Source: Collinsella aerofaciens
GTDB taxonomy: Bacteria > Actinomycetota > Coriobacteriia > Coriobacteriales > Coriobacteriaceae
NCBI RefSeq assembly: GCF_015558785.1
Contig: NZ_JADMOP010000008.1
Location: 1 to 64,000 of the forward strand
Reading direction: 5' to 3'
Length of the DNA stretch: 64,000 bases
Shown here: positions 55,621-63,979 of the stretch, in pieces
How the letters are laid out: every line of letters begins with the position of its first letter
Position numbering within the stretch: the first letter of the stretch is position 1
The notes under the pieces: generated by a model
The model's database searches: none
What the model saw: the letters and a program-made list of their open reading frames with translations, nothing else
Told to the model about the DNA's origin: nothing
Program-made: the position numbers and the translations under genes

Positions 55621-56982
55621 ATGGATACTGTTCTGAGCGTTCTCTCATCGGTCTTTTGGGGCCTGCTGATGCTTTCCGTCCTCGTGTTTTTGCACGAGGG
55701 CGGCCACTTTTTGGCGGCTCGTGCCTGCGGCGTCCGTGTGACCGAGTTCTTTTTGGGCCTGCCTTGCCGCTTTGACATCCATTACACGTCGCGTCGCATT
55801 GGAACCAAGTTTGGCGTGACCCCGCTGCTGCTGGGTGGCTACGCTGCCATCTGCGGTATGGATCCGACCGACGTCTCGTGTGCCGATCGCGTGCTCGCGG
55901 CTATCTATCGTCATGGTCGCGTGACCGTGGCCGACCTTGCTGTCGAGCTCGAGCTATCCGAGGAGGTTGTGCTCGAGGCATGCGCCTTGCTCTTGGGTTG
56001 GGGCTCTATCGCGCCTTGGTATGAGGAAGGGGAGAAGCCCTCGCCGAGCTACTATCCCACCAAGTATCAGACGCTGCCGCGAGACGCGGCGGGTTACACC
56101 ACCTTTGACGGCCGCCGTTTCGATCGAGAGCATGCGACTACCGAGGGCGATGTGTGGGAGCTGCCGTGCGGCGAAGCCGAGTTCCTTGCGCAAGAGCGTT
56201 CGCATACCTATCTGGGCCAGGGTTTTCTCAAGCGCGCCTTTATGCTGCTCGCGGGCATTCTCGTCAATATCCTGACGGGCTTTTTGCTGCTTATGAGCAT
56301 CTACTCTATTGCGGGTGTCACCGTGCCGATGGATACCAACGTGATCGGTCAGGTTGACGAGGGGTCTATTGCCGCCAAGGCGGGTATCGAGGGCGGCGAC
56401 GCGATCCTTTCGGTTGACGGAGTATCGTGCTCTACCTGGATGGACGTTTACGATGCCATCGGCAAGGCCGCCGGTAAGGACGATATCGCCATTGAGTATG
56501 AGCGCGACGGCAAGCAGCATTCGACCTCGGTTGCGCTCAAAGAGGACGAGCGCCTAGGTGTGTATGCCTCTACGCAGGTGGTCCGTTTAGACCCCATCAC
56601 GTCGGCTCGCCTTTCGTTCTCCTGTGTCGTGCAGACAGCGGAGGGCGTGATGCGCCTGCTCCAGCCGCAGCATACGATGGAGATCCTCGATCAGTCTTCT
56701 TCGATCGTGGGCATTAGCGTTATGTCCTCACAGGCTGCTGCTGCCGGCCCTGCCACGTTCCTTTCGTTTGCCGCCCTCATTTCGTTCTCGCTTGGCTTTA
56801 TGAACCTGCTGCCCATCCCACCACTCGATGGCGGCAAGCTGGTCATCGAGATCATTCAAAAGATTGCTGGCCGCGAGCTTCCGCTCAAGGTCCAGACGAT
56901 TGTGAGCTATGTGGGCATCGCGCTCTTTGCGCTGCTGTTTGTCTATATGCTTCGTTCCGACGTCCTTCGATTTATCCTGTAG
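55621..56982 (+). CDS. rseP: RseP-type site-2 protease with an extra inserted domain
   Basis: An intramembrane zinc protease of about 453 residues. Zinc ligands are HEGGH at 25-29 in the first helix and LDG near the C-terminus (NLLPIPPLDGGKL). A PDZ domain (VDEGSIAAKAGIEGGDAILS) lies between. Unusual is the stretch between GGY (72-74) and the next membrane segment (from 202): about 125 residues, where RseP normally has 30-40. Residues 88-130 of it look like a winged helix (VLAAIYRHGRVTVADLAVEL, then SEEVVLEACALLLGWG). ATG at 55621 is 15 bases after AAGGA, long spacing; TTG 55606 is too close. Substrates are unknown; no anti-sigma factor gene is nearby. Confidence 0.88.
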   Translation: MDTVLSVLSSVFWGLLMLSVLVFLHEGGHFLAARACGVRVTEFFLGLPCRFDIHYTSRRIGTKFGVTPLLLGGYAAICGMDPTDVSCADRVLAAIYRHGRVTVADLAVELELSEEVVLEACALLLGWGSIAPWYEEGEKPSPSYYPTKYQTLPRDAAGYTTFDGRRFDREHATTEGDVWELPCGEAEFLAQERSHTYLGQGFLKRAFMLLAGILVNILTGFLLLMSIYSIAGVTVPMDTNVIGQVDEGSIAAKAGIEGGDAILSVDGVSCSTWMDVYDAIGKAAGKDDIAIEYERDGKQHSTSVALKEDERLGVYASTQVVRLDPITSARLSFSCVVQTAEGVMRLLQPQHTMEILDQSSSIVGISVMSSQAAAAGPATFLSFAALISFSLGFMNLLPIPPLDGGKLVIEIIQKIAGRELPLKVQTIVSYVGIALFALLFVYMLRSDVLRFIL

Positions 56983-56995
56983 GGGAGTGTTTGGA

Positions 56996-58078
56996 TTGTC
57001 TTTATCCCATCCTTTGCCTCGCGAGTTGACGCGCCCCGTGCATGTGGGCGGTGTGCAGATCGGTGGCGGCGCGCCGGTGGTGGTCCAATCCATGACCTGC
57101 ACCGATACCGCTGACGCCCAGGCAACGCTTGCGCAAGTGTGCGCGTTGGCGCAGGCTGGCTGCGATATCGTGCGTGTGAGCGTGCCCACCGAGGCCGCGC
57201 TTGAGGGTTTCCGCACCATCTGTGCCGAGTCTCCGGTGCCGATCGTCGCCGATATTCACTTTAACCATAAGCTCGCCATCGGCGCCGTCGAGGCTGGTGC
57301 CGCCAAGCTTCGCATCAATCCCGGCAATATCGGCGATTGGGCTAAGGTCGATGCCGTGATCGATGCCGCGGGCGCCGCTGGGTGCGCGATTCGTATCGGT
57401 GTCAATGCCGGTTCGCTCGAACAGGATATCGCCGAGCGCGACGACCTCATGCAGCCCGAAAAGCTCGTGATGTCGAGCGAGCGCTTCGTCAAGCACTTTG
57501 AGGACCGCGGTTTTACGAACATTGTGCTTTCGGCCAAGGCCCATAGCGTGCAAACGACGCTTGATACCTATCGAGCCCTGTCGCGTGAGATTCCCCACGT
57601 TCCGCTTCACCTGGGCGTGACGGAGGCGGGGACCAAGCTCCAGGGCACCATCAAGAGCTCTGTAGGCTTGGGTATCTTGCTTTCCGAAGGCATTGGCGAC
57701 ACCATGCGTGTGTCGCTCACAGCCGATCCGGTTGAGGAGCCGCCGGTTGCCTGGGGTATTCTGCAGTCGTTGGGCCTGCGTCGCCGTGGCCCCGAGATTG
57801 TCTCGTGCCCCACATGCGCCCGCTGCCAGGTTAACCTTATTCCCATTGCCGAGGAGGTTACCGAGCGGCTTAAGAACTACTCCGCGCCGCTTTCGATCGC
57901 TGTGATGGGATGTGCCGTTAATGGCCCCGGCGAGGCTTCTGATGCCGATCTGGGCGTTGCTTGCGGACGTGGTCAGGCCTTGCTCTTTTCGCATGGCCAG
58001 ATCATTGGTAAAGTAGCTGAGGACCAAATTGTCGACGCGCTTATGGCCGAGGTCGACAAGCTTATTGAGGAGAAATAA
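56996..58078 (+). CDS. ispG: 4-hydroxy-3-methylbut-2-enyl diphosphate synthase (flavodoxin/ferredoxin)
   Basis: An iron-sulfur enzyme of the MEP pathway, 360 residues. The barrel starts VGGVQIGGGAPVVVQSMTCT, with ADIHFNHKLA and LRINPGNIGD. The cluster cysteines are in SCPTCARCQVNL and MGCAVNGPGEA. TTG at 56996 has AGGGGAG 8 bases upstream; the longer in-frame reading overlaps rseP. proS starts right after its stop. Confidence 0.96.
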   Translation: MSLSHPLPRELTRPVHVGGVQIGGGAPVVVQSMTCTDTADAQATLAQVCALAQAGCDIVRVSVPTEAALEGFRTICAESPVPIVADIHFNHKLAIGAVEAGAAKLRINPGNIGDWAKVDAVIDAAGAAGCAIRIGVNAGSLEQDIAERDDLMQPEKLVMSSERFVKHFEDRGFTNIVLSAKAHSVQTTLDTYRALSREIPHVPLHLGVTEAGTKLQGTIKSSVGLGILLSEGIGDTMRVSLTADPVEEPPVAWGILQSLGLRRRGPEIVSCPTCARCQVNLIPIAEEVTERLKNYSAPLSIAVMGCAVNGPGEASDADLGVACGRGQALLFSHGQIIGKVAEDQIVDALMAEVDKLIEEK

Positions 58079-59800
58079 ATGACCCGAGCAATGTATATGT
58101 CTAAGCTTTATGCGCCGACGCTTAAAGAGGATCCGGCGGACGCTGAGCTCGCCAGCCACCGTCTGCTGCTCCGTGCCGGCATGATCCGCAAGGAGGCCGC
58201 CGGTCTATATTCCTACCTGCCGCTTGCTTGGCGCTCGATTCGCAAGATCGAGAACATCGTGCGCGACGAGATGGACGCTGCTGGCGCCCAGGAGCTTATG
58301 ATGCCTATCATGGTCGATGCCGAGTTGTGGCGTGAGTCCGGCCGCATCGACGCCTATGGCAAGGAGCTTGTGCGCTTTGACGACCGTCATGGTCGCGAGT
58401 TCGTCCTGGGTCCCACCCACGAGGAGACCGTCACGGCCCTGGTGCGCAATGAGCTGCGTTCCTACAAACAGCTGCCCGTCAACCTGTACCACATTCAGGA
58501 CAAGTTCCGCGACGAGTTCCGTCCCCGCTTTGGCCTGATGCGCGGTCGCGAGTTCATCATGAAGGACGCCTACAGCTTCTCCGCCACGCAGGAGAGCCTG
58601 CAGGAGGAGTACGACAAGATGAAGCAGGCCTACGCTAACATCTGCGAGCGCTGCTACATCAAGGCTCTGCCCGTTGTCGCCGACTCCGGCGAGATCGGCG
58701 GCGACACTTCCGTCGAGTACATGGCTCTTGCCGACGCCGGCGAGGCTTCGCTCGTCTACTGCGACGATTGCGGTTTTGCTGCCGATGACGAGGCTGCAAG
58801 CACCAAGGTCGTTGTGACCGAGGGCCCCGGCGATGGCACGCTCACCAAGGTCGAGACTCCGGGTATGGGCACCATCGAGGCCGTTGCCAAGTTCTTCGGC
58901 TTCCCCGAGAACGGCACGCGCAAGTCGCTGGCACTCATCGACTCCGAGGGCAAGCCGGTCGTGGCCATTGTCCCGGGCGACCACGAGCTCAATGACTGCA
59001 AGGCCGAGCATGTCTTTGGCAAGGGCTACCGCATGATGACCGACGAGGAGCTTCAAGCGAACGGCCTGCACAAGGGCTTTATCGGACCGGTCAACCTGCC
59101 CGAGGGCATCCGTCTGGTGTGCGACGAGAGCCTGCGCGATTCCAAGCAGTGGGCCTGCGGTGCCAACGAGGTCGATTATCACTTTACCGGTGCCTGCCCC
59201 GAGCGCGACTTTACCGTCGATGAGTGGGCCGATCTGGTCACCGTTGTCGCCGGCGACCCCTGCCCGCACTGCGGCAAGCCGCTCTCCGCTGCCCGCGGCA
59301 TCGAGGTCTCTCAGGTCTTCCAGCTGGGCACCAAGTATTCCGAGGCCATGGGTGCCACCTTTATGGACGAGGATGGCAAGGAGAAGCCGCTCATCATGGG
59401 CTGCTACGGCGTTGGTGTGTCCCGCTCGCTCGCTGCCGTCGTGGAGCAGCACAACGACGAGCACGGTATCGTCTGGCCGGTCTCCGTTGCCCCGTACGAG
59501 GTCGCGGTGATTCCGCTCGATCCCAAGAAGGAGGAGTGCGCTACCGTCTGCGAGCAGATCGTTGATGGCCTGTGCGCCGAGGGTATCGAGGTCGTCGTCG
59601 ATGACCGTGACGAGCGTCCCGGCTTTAAATTTGCCGACAACGACCTTATGGGCTTCCCGTATCAGGTCGTTCTGGGTAAGCGTGGCCTCAAGAACGGCAC
59701 CGTCGAGCTCAAGGACCGTGCTACGGGTGAGCGCGAGGACGTGGCGATCGACGAGGTCGTCGCCAAGGTCGCCGAGCTTGTGAAGGCGGCACGCCGTTAA
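58079..59800 (+). CDS. proS: Proline-tRNA ligase, bacterial type
   Basis: It charges tRNA-Pro. At 573 residues it is the bacterial form with an editing insertion between motifs 2 and 3. N-terminal LLLRAGMIRKEAAGLYSYLP, class II motif 2 FRDEFRPRFGLMRGREFIMKD (key part RDEFRPRFGLMRGREF), the insertion with NGTRKSLALIDSEGKP and PGDHELND, then motif 3 GCYGVGVSRSLAAVVEQ. The C-terminal anticodon domain includes VVVDDRDERPGFKF. ATG at 58079 abuts the ispG stop, with GAGGAG upstream. It is the last gene of the run. Confidence 0.97.
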   Translation: MTRAMYMSKLYAPTLKEDPADAELASHRLLLRAGMIRKEAAGLYSYLPLAWRSIRKIENIVRDEMDAAGAQELMMPIMVDAELWRESGRIDAYGKELVRFDDRHGREFVLGPTHEETVTALVRNELRSYKQLPVNLYHIQDKFRDEFRPRFGLMRGREFIMKDAYSFSATQESLQEEYDKMKQAYANICERCYIKALPVVADSGEIGGDTSVEYMALADAGEASLVYCDDCGFAADDEAASTKVVVTEGPGDGTLTKVETPGMGTIEAVAKFFGFPENGTRKSLALIDSEGKPVVAIVPGDHELNDCKAEHVFGKGYRMMTDEELQANGLHKGFIGPVNLPEGIRLVCDESLRDSKQWACGANEVDYHFTGACPERDFTVDEWADLVTVVAGDPCPHCGKPLSAARGIEVSQVFQLGTKYSEAMGATFMDEDGKEKPLIMGCYGVGVSRSLAAVVEQHNDEHGIVWPVSVAPYEVAVIPLDPKKEECATVCEQIVDGLCAEGIEVVVDDRDERPGFKFADNDLMGFPYQVVLGKRGLKNGTVELKDRATGEREDVAIDEVVAKVAELVKAARR

Positions 59801-59830
59801 TCGGCGATTTCGCTTGTAGTTCGATATACG

Positions 59831-59879
59831 GGACGGCCCCGCATTTCTCCAGATAGGGGAGATGCGGGGCCGTCCTTTT
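59831..59879 (+). terminator. Terminator after proS
   Basis: GGACGGCCCCGCAT pairs with ATGCGGGGCCGTCC, followed by TTTT. Confidence 0.9.
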
Positions 59880-59904
59880 ATCTTGTCGGCGTACTCAATC
59901 GCTA

Positions 59905-59946
59905 AAAGGAAACCCCACAGCCCATGCGAGCTGCGGGGTTTCCTTT
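59905..59946 (-). terminator. Terminator of the minus-strand phosphotransferase gene
   Basis: AAAGGAAACCCC pairs perfectly with GGGGTTTCCTTT, with an inner CAGC/GCTG stem. On the minus strand it runs into TTTT. It can serve both directions. Confidence 0.85.
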
Positions 59947-59978
59947 GTGCCTCCGATGCGAAATAAATCGCTCAGATA

Positions 59979-60743
59979 TTACTGATAATCGACGACGTCG
60001 ATCCAGTTCTTCAGGAACTCATCGTTCACGTTGCGCTTACGAGCGAGCTCGGAAGCGGCGACGATGCTCGTCCACTGACGCACAACCTGCATGGGCATGT
60101 CGGCGCGGTCGCAGTAGAGCTCCAGATAAGCCTCGGCCTGGTCCTTGCTGTTGAGGGCAAAGAGCAGGTAGGTGGTGGCAACGTCGGCAGCAGGGGAGCC
60201 CTGGGTAGCGTGTGCCCAGTCGCACACATAGAGCTGGCCGTCGTCGCCGACGATGACGTTGGAGGGGTTGAAGTCGCCGTGGCAGACCTTGAACTCCTTG
60301 GTCATACCGTCCAGACGCTCCTGAAGGTTGTAACGCGTGGTGGCATTGAGCTGATCAAGGCTGTCGATCATGCGGGCGAACTTGTCGCGCTGACGGTTGA
60401 GCAGCGGGGAGGTGTAGCCGTGGATCTCGATCTGGAGGTCGACGAACATCTCGAGGTACTCACCGAAGCGCTGGGGCTCGGCAGTCATCTTCTCGGCAAG
60501 GGTGGTGCCCGGAACCTTCTCGGTCACGAGCGCCCAGCCGTTGGCGTTCTCGAGCTGGGAAACCTCAAGAGCCTTGGGGCTGCGGATGCCGCACTCATTG
60601 ATGCGGGCAAGATTCAAAGCCTCGTTGAACACGTCGGAGACAGGCTTGGTCTCGTTAAAGACCTTGACGATCTTGTCGCCCAGGTCGTAAACGACCTTGT
60701 TGCCACGGCGGACGAGCTCGGTCTTGGAATCGGGTAGCAGCAT
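59979..60743 (-). CDS. APH/choline kinase-like phosphotransferase
   Basis: A 254-residue protein-kinase-like small-molecule kinase. The catalytic loop is VCHGDFNPSNVIVGDDG and the metal-binding loop LYVCDWAHATQGSPAADV. The N-terminal ATP-binding lysine is probably in KIVKVF. Families with this fold phosphorylate aminoglycosides, choline, homoserine or sugars; nothing here identifies the substrate. ATG at 60743 has GAAAGGATG upstream. It lies 89 bases downstream of adhE on the same strand and ends at its own terminator. No resistance-island features surround it, so a metabolic role is more likely than drug resistance. Confidence 0.85.
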   Translation of the reverse strand: MLLPDSKTELVRRGNKVVYDLGDKIVKVFNETKPVSDVFNEALNLARINECGIRSPKALEVSQLENANGWALVTEKVPGTTLAEKMTAEPQRFGEYLEMFVDLQIEIHGYTSPLLNRQRDKFARMIDSLDQLNATTRYNLQERLDGMTKEFKVCHGDFNPSNVIVGDDGQLYVCDWAHATQGSPAADVATTYLLFALNSKDQAEAYLELYCDRADMPMQVVRQWTSIVAASELARKRNVNDEFLKNWIDVVDYQ

Positions 60744-60776
60744 GGTTGCATCCTTTCAACGATGCGATAGAAGCGA

Positions 60777-60813
60777 CGGCGGGGGTGTGTGAAACACCCG
60801 TGCACCCCCGCCG
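60777..60813. repeat. GC-rich hairpin between adhE and the phosphotransferase gene
   Basis: CGGCGGGGGTG and CACCCCCGCCG form a perfect 11-bp stem with a 15-base loop. On the minus strand a T run precedes rather than follows it, so it is not a standard terminator; mRNA protection or processing is possible. Confidence 0.6.
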
Positions 60814-60832
60814 CAAAAAACCGTGCTAAAAA

Positions 60833-63481
60833 CTAGCAGACGGCGTAGTCCTGGGGCTCGCGGCCGTAGTAGGCGTCCAGGTAGAGCTCCTTGATCTCGC
60901 TCATGAGCGGGTAGCGCGGGTTAGCGCCGGTGCACTGGTCGTTGAATGCCTGCTCGGTCATCTCGTCGAGGGTGTCGAGGAAGTACTGCTCGTCAACACC
61001 GTAGTCGGCGATGGTCTTCTTGACACCGATGAAGTCCTTGAGCTCCTCGAGCTTCGTGATGAAGTTCTCGAAGACCTCCTTGTCGTCCTTGCCCTCGATA
61101 CCGCAGTACTTGGCCATCTCGGCGTAGTTGTGCAGCGCGTTGGGGTAAGGATACTGGGAGAAGGTACCCATCTTGACGGGAGCCTCGGCGGCGTTGTAGC
61201 GCATGACGCGGGTCAGGATGACGGCGTTAGCGATGCCGTGGGGCAGGTGATGGAAAGCGCCGAGCTTGTGAGCCATGGAGTGGTTGAGGCCCAGGAAGGC
61301 GTTGGCGAAGGCCATACCGGCCATGCAGGAGGCGTTGTGCATCTCCTCGCGGGCGTGCGGGTCCTTGGCGCCGTTCGTGAAGCTGGAGGGCAGGTTCTCA
61401 AAGACGAGCTTGGCAGCGCGCTCGGAGAGGCCCTTGGTGTAGTCGGAAGCCATGATGGAGACGTAGGACTCGATGGCGTGGGTCATGACGTCGATGCCGG
61501 AGGCAGCGGTCAGGCCGCGCGGGGCGGTCATGCAGTTGTCGGCGTCGACGATAGCCATGTTGGGGAGCAGCGCGTAGTCGGCGAGCGGCCACTTGATGCC
61601 GGTCTCCTTGTCGGTGATGATGGCGAACGGCGTGCACTCGGAGCCGGTACCCGAGGAGGTCGGGACGGCGACGAAGTAGGCCTTCTTGCCCATCTCGGGG
61701 AAGGTGAAGATACGCTTGCGGATGTCCATGAAGTCCATGGCCATGTCCTCAAACTTGCACTCGGGGTGCTCGTACATCATCCACATGATCTTGCCGGCGT
61801 CCATAGCTGAGCCACCGCCGACGGCGATGATGACGTCCGGCTCAAAGAGAGCCATCTGCTTGGCGCCGCGACGTGCGCACTGCAGCGACGGATCGGGCTC
61901 GACGTCGTAGAAGCAGTCGTGGGCGATGCCCATCTCGTCGAGCTTGGCCTCGATGGCGCGGGTGTTGCCATTCTTGAAGAGGAACTGGTCGGTAACGATG
62001 AAGGCGCGCTTCTTTCCCATGACGTTGCCCAGCTCGTCGAGGGCGACGGGCGTGGAACCCTTCTTGAAGTAGACCTTCTCGGGAGCGCGGAACCACAGCA
62101 TGTTCTCACGGCGCTCGGCCACAGTCTTAACGTTGATCAAGTGCTTCACCCCAACGTTCTCGGAGACGGAGTTGCCGCCCCAGGAGCCGCAGCCCAGGGT
62201 CAGAGACGGCTTCATGCCAAAGTTGTACAGGTCACCGATGCCGCCGTGCGAGGACGGGGTGTTGATGACGATACGGCAGGCCTTCATGACGTGCTCGAAC
62301 AGGCTGATCTTCTCGGCCTGGGCGGGGTGCACGTACAGAGAGGCGGTGTGGCCCGGGCCACCGGCGAGCACGAGGTGCTCGGCCTTGTCGACGGCCTCCT
62401 GGAAGTCCTTGGCGTGGTACATGGCCAGGACCGGGGAGAGCTTCTCGTGGGAGAACTCCTCCTTGGCGGGGTCGGTGGAGGTGACCTCGGCGATCAGGAT
62501 CTTGGTCTTGGCGGGAACCTCGATGCCGGCGAGCTCGGCGATCTTGGCAGCGGCCATGCCGGGGATGCGGTGATCGAGAGCGCCGTTCTTGAACATGGCG
62601 GCACGCAGGGCCTCCATCTCGGCACCCTGCTTGACGAAGTAGCAGCCGCGCTTCTGGAACTCGGCCTTAACCTGGTCATAGATGCTGTCGATTACGGTCA
62701 CGGACTGCTCGGAAGCGCAGATCATGCCGTTGTCGAAGGTCTTGGAGTGGATGATGGAGTTGACGGCGAGCAGCACGTCGGCGGTGTCGTCGATGACGAC
62801 CGGGGTGTTACCGGCGCCAACGCCCAGGGCGGGCTTGCCCGAGGAGTAAGCGGCCTTGACCATGCCCGGGCCACCGGTGGCGAGGATGATGTCGACGTCG
62901 CGCATGACCATGTTAGTCAGCTCGATGGAGGGGACATCGACCCAGCCGATGATGCCCTCGGGGGCGCCGGCCTTGACGGCGGCGTCAAGCACGAGCTTGG
63001 CGGCGGCGATGGTGCACTTGGCGGCAGCCGGGTGCGGGGAGATGATGATGGCGTTGCGGGTCTTCAGGCAGATCAGCGTCTTGAAGATCGCGGTGGAGGT
63101 GGGGTTGGTCGTCGGGATGACGGCGCCCACGATGCCGATGGGCTCGGCGATCTTGGTGATGCCGTAAGCCTCGTCGCGCTCCAGGACACCACAGGTCTTG
63201 GTGTTCTTGTAAGCGTTGTAGATGTACTCTGCGGCGTAGTGGTTCTTGATGACCTTGTCCTCAAGAACGCCGCGGCCGGTCTCCTCGATGGCCATCTTCG
63301 CCAACGGGATACGAGCCTTGTTGGCGGCCATGGCGGCCTCATAGAAGATCTTGTCGACCTGCTCCTGCGTGTACGTAGCAAAAAGCGCCTGGGCCTCTCG
63401 CATCTGAGCGAGCTTGGCCTCAAGCGCCTCTACGTTGTCCACAATTGCGGGAGTAGTGTTTTCCGGTGACTTTTTCACCAT
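60833..63481 (-). CDS. adhE: Bifunctional acetaldehyde-CoA / alcohol dehydrogenase
   Basis: It turns acetyl-CoA to acetaldehyde and then ethanol, reoxidising two NADH in fermentation. The 882-residue protein starts with an aldehyde dehydrogenase half: IVGAVIPTTNPTSTAIFKT, the catalytic cysteine in NGMICASEQS, and HGGIGDLYNFG. The C-terminal half is an iron-dependent alcohol dehydrogenase: AVGGGSAMDAGKIMWM, TSSGTGSECTPFAIIT, and iron ligands in LNHSMAHKLGAFHHLPHGIA. AdhE proteins form spirosome filaments. ATG at 63481 follows AAGGAG. A TATCAT at 63522-63527 (minus) may be the -10 element. I looked for a Rex operator and did not find one. Confidence 0.97.
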   Translation of the reverse strand: MVKKSPENTTPAIVDNVEALEAKLAQMREAQALFATYTQEQVDKIFYEAAMAANKARIPLAKMAIEETGRGVLEDKVIKNHYAAEYIYNAYKNTKTCGVLERDEAYGITKIAEPIGIVGAVIPTTNPTSTAIFKTLICLKTRNAIIISPHPAAAKCTIAAAKLVLDAAVKAGAPEGIIGWVDVPSIELTNMVMRDVDIILATGGPGMVKAAYSSGKPALGVGAGNTPVVIDDTADVLLAVNSIIHSKTFDNGMICASEQSVTVIDSIYDQVKAEFQKRGCYFVKQGAEMEALRAAMFKNGALDHRIPGMAAAKIAELAGIEVPAKTKILIAEVTSTDPAKEEFSHEKLSPVLAMYHAKDFQEAVDKAEHLVLAGGPGHTASLYVHPAQAEKISLFEHVMKACRIVINTPSSHGGIGDLYNFGMKPSLTLGCGSWGGNSVSENVGVKHLINVKTVAERRENMLWFRAPEKVYFKKGSTPVALDELGNVMGKKRAFIVTDQFLFKNGNTRAIEAKLDEMGIAHDCFYDVEPDPSLQCARRGAKQMALFEPDVIIAVGGGSAMDAGKIMWMMYEHPECKFEDMAMDFMDIRKRIFTFPEMGKKAYFVAVPTSSGTGSECTPFAIITDKETGIKWPLADYALLPNMAIVDADNCMTAPRGLTAASGIDVMTHAIESYVSIMASDYTKGLSERAAKLVFENLPSSFTNGAKDPHAREEMHNASCMAGMAFANAFLGLNHSMAHKLGAFHHLPHGIANAVILTRVMRYNAAEAPVKMGTFSQYPYPNALHNYAEMAKYCGIEGKDDKEVFENFITKLEELKDFIGVKKTIADYGVDEQYFLDTLDEMTEQAFNDQCTGANPRYPLMSEIKELYLDAYYGREPQDYAVC

Positions 63482-63521
63482 TTGTGTCTCCTTGCGATCG
63501 GAGATTTACCCTACGCCTTGC

Positions 63522-63527
63522 ATGATA
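63522..63527 (-). promoter_or_regulatory. Candidate -10 element of adhE
   Basis: TATCAT on the minus strand, about 40 bases before the adhE ATG; the -35 region is weak. Confidence 0.4.
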
Positions 63528-63574
63528 GCAAGAAATTATTCGGCGAACGGTAAGATTCCTGTAAAAGGCACACT

Positions 63575-63602
63575 AAAACGCTTCAATAAACTGAAGCGTT
63601 TT
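63575..63602. repeat. Palindromic hairpin upstream of adhE
   Basis: AAAACGCTTCA and TGAAGCGTTTT form an 11-bp stem with a 6-base loop. It may be a terminator flanking the mobile-element relic, since the arms carry A and T ends in both directions, or an operator for adhE. Confidence 0.55.
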
Positions 63603-63636
63603 AACTAAAACTATCTGCCTGCTGCATCGCCCCGCT

Positions 63637-63653
63637 CATTGGGTACAGACTCT
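63637..63653 (+). repeat. Left 17-base inverted repeat of the RAYT relic
   Basis: CTCATTGGGTACAGACT matches the reverse complement of 63863-63879 at 16 of 17 bases. The core resembles the GGGGACAG(A/G)C motif of REP-type sequences. Confidence 0.7.
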
Positions 63654-63860
63654 CATGAGTATTTCAATGGGAAAACGGGACATCTGTTTGATAATCGCTA
63701 TTCGCGGGTCGCGGTTGAGTCGGACACACAGGCGGTGCAGCTACTCGATTACATCCATTTAAATCCCGTGTAAGGTGCGTCCGACTCGCTCGAGGCGTAC
63801 CGTTAGTTACAAGGCATACCAGCTGGGCTATGATCCCTTTGACATCTGCAAACCCTCATA
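63640..63860 (+). pseudogene. Relic of a REP-associated (Y1/RAYT) transposase
   Basis: Reading from about 63640 in one frame gives HEYFNGKTGHLFDNRY, then VAVESD and LLDYIHLNPV before a stop at 63771. These match the hallmark N-x-G-H-L-F-x-x-R-Y ... Y-I-H-L-N-P-V block of REP-associated tyrosine transposases. After that stop the sequence continues in a shifted frame with SYKAYQLGYDPFDI, like the following SSYRAY segment of the family. The N-terminal half with the HUH motif and the catalytic region is absent. So it is an internally deleted, frameshifted, non-functional fragment of about 220 bases. Confidence 0.75.
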
Positions 63861-63862
63861 TA

Positions 63863-63879
63863 AGTCTGTCCCCAATGAG
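63863..63879 (-). repeat. Right 17-base inverted repeat of the RAYT relic
   Basis: AGTCTGTCCCCAATGAG, the inverted partner of 63637-63653, lies directly after the transposase relic and bounds a 243-base element. Confidence 0.7.
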
Positions 63880-63884
63880 TGCAA

Positions 63885-63915
63885 AAAGGCGCCCTCCGTA
63901 GGGGAGGGCGCCTTT
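63885..63915 (-). terminator. Terminator for a minus-strand gene beyond the window
   Basis: A perfect 13-bp stem (AAAGGCGCCCTCC and its complement) around a 5-base loop runs into TTTTT on the minus strand. It implies a minus-strand gene ending to its right. Confidence 0.8.
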
Positions 63916-63979
63916 GGTAAGTTCTATATGAACGCGAGGTCTTTGACCCGGAGAGTCCGAGGTACTTGTTGGTAAGACC

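Noticed and set aside
59979..60743. Aminoglycoside resistance gene
   Set aside because: The fold is shared by many metabolic kinases; there is no mobile context or specific aminoglycoside-kinase signature.
61919..63469. A 516-codon open frame antisense to adhE
   Set aside because: Low-complexity Gly/Asp/Val/His composition typical of antisense frames; adhE is unambiguous.
63482..63640. Rex (redox) operator upstream of adhE
   Set aside because: I looked for a TTGTGAAN4TTCACAA-like palindrome and saw none; the only palindrome is CGCTTCA/TGAAGCG, which does not fit.
63775..63975. A 66-codon ORF as a separate gene
   Set aside because: Its first part is the frameshifted tail of the RAYT relic and its second part runs through a terminator hairpin.
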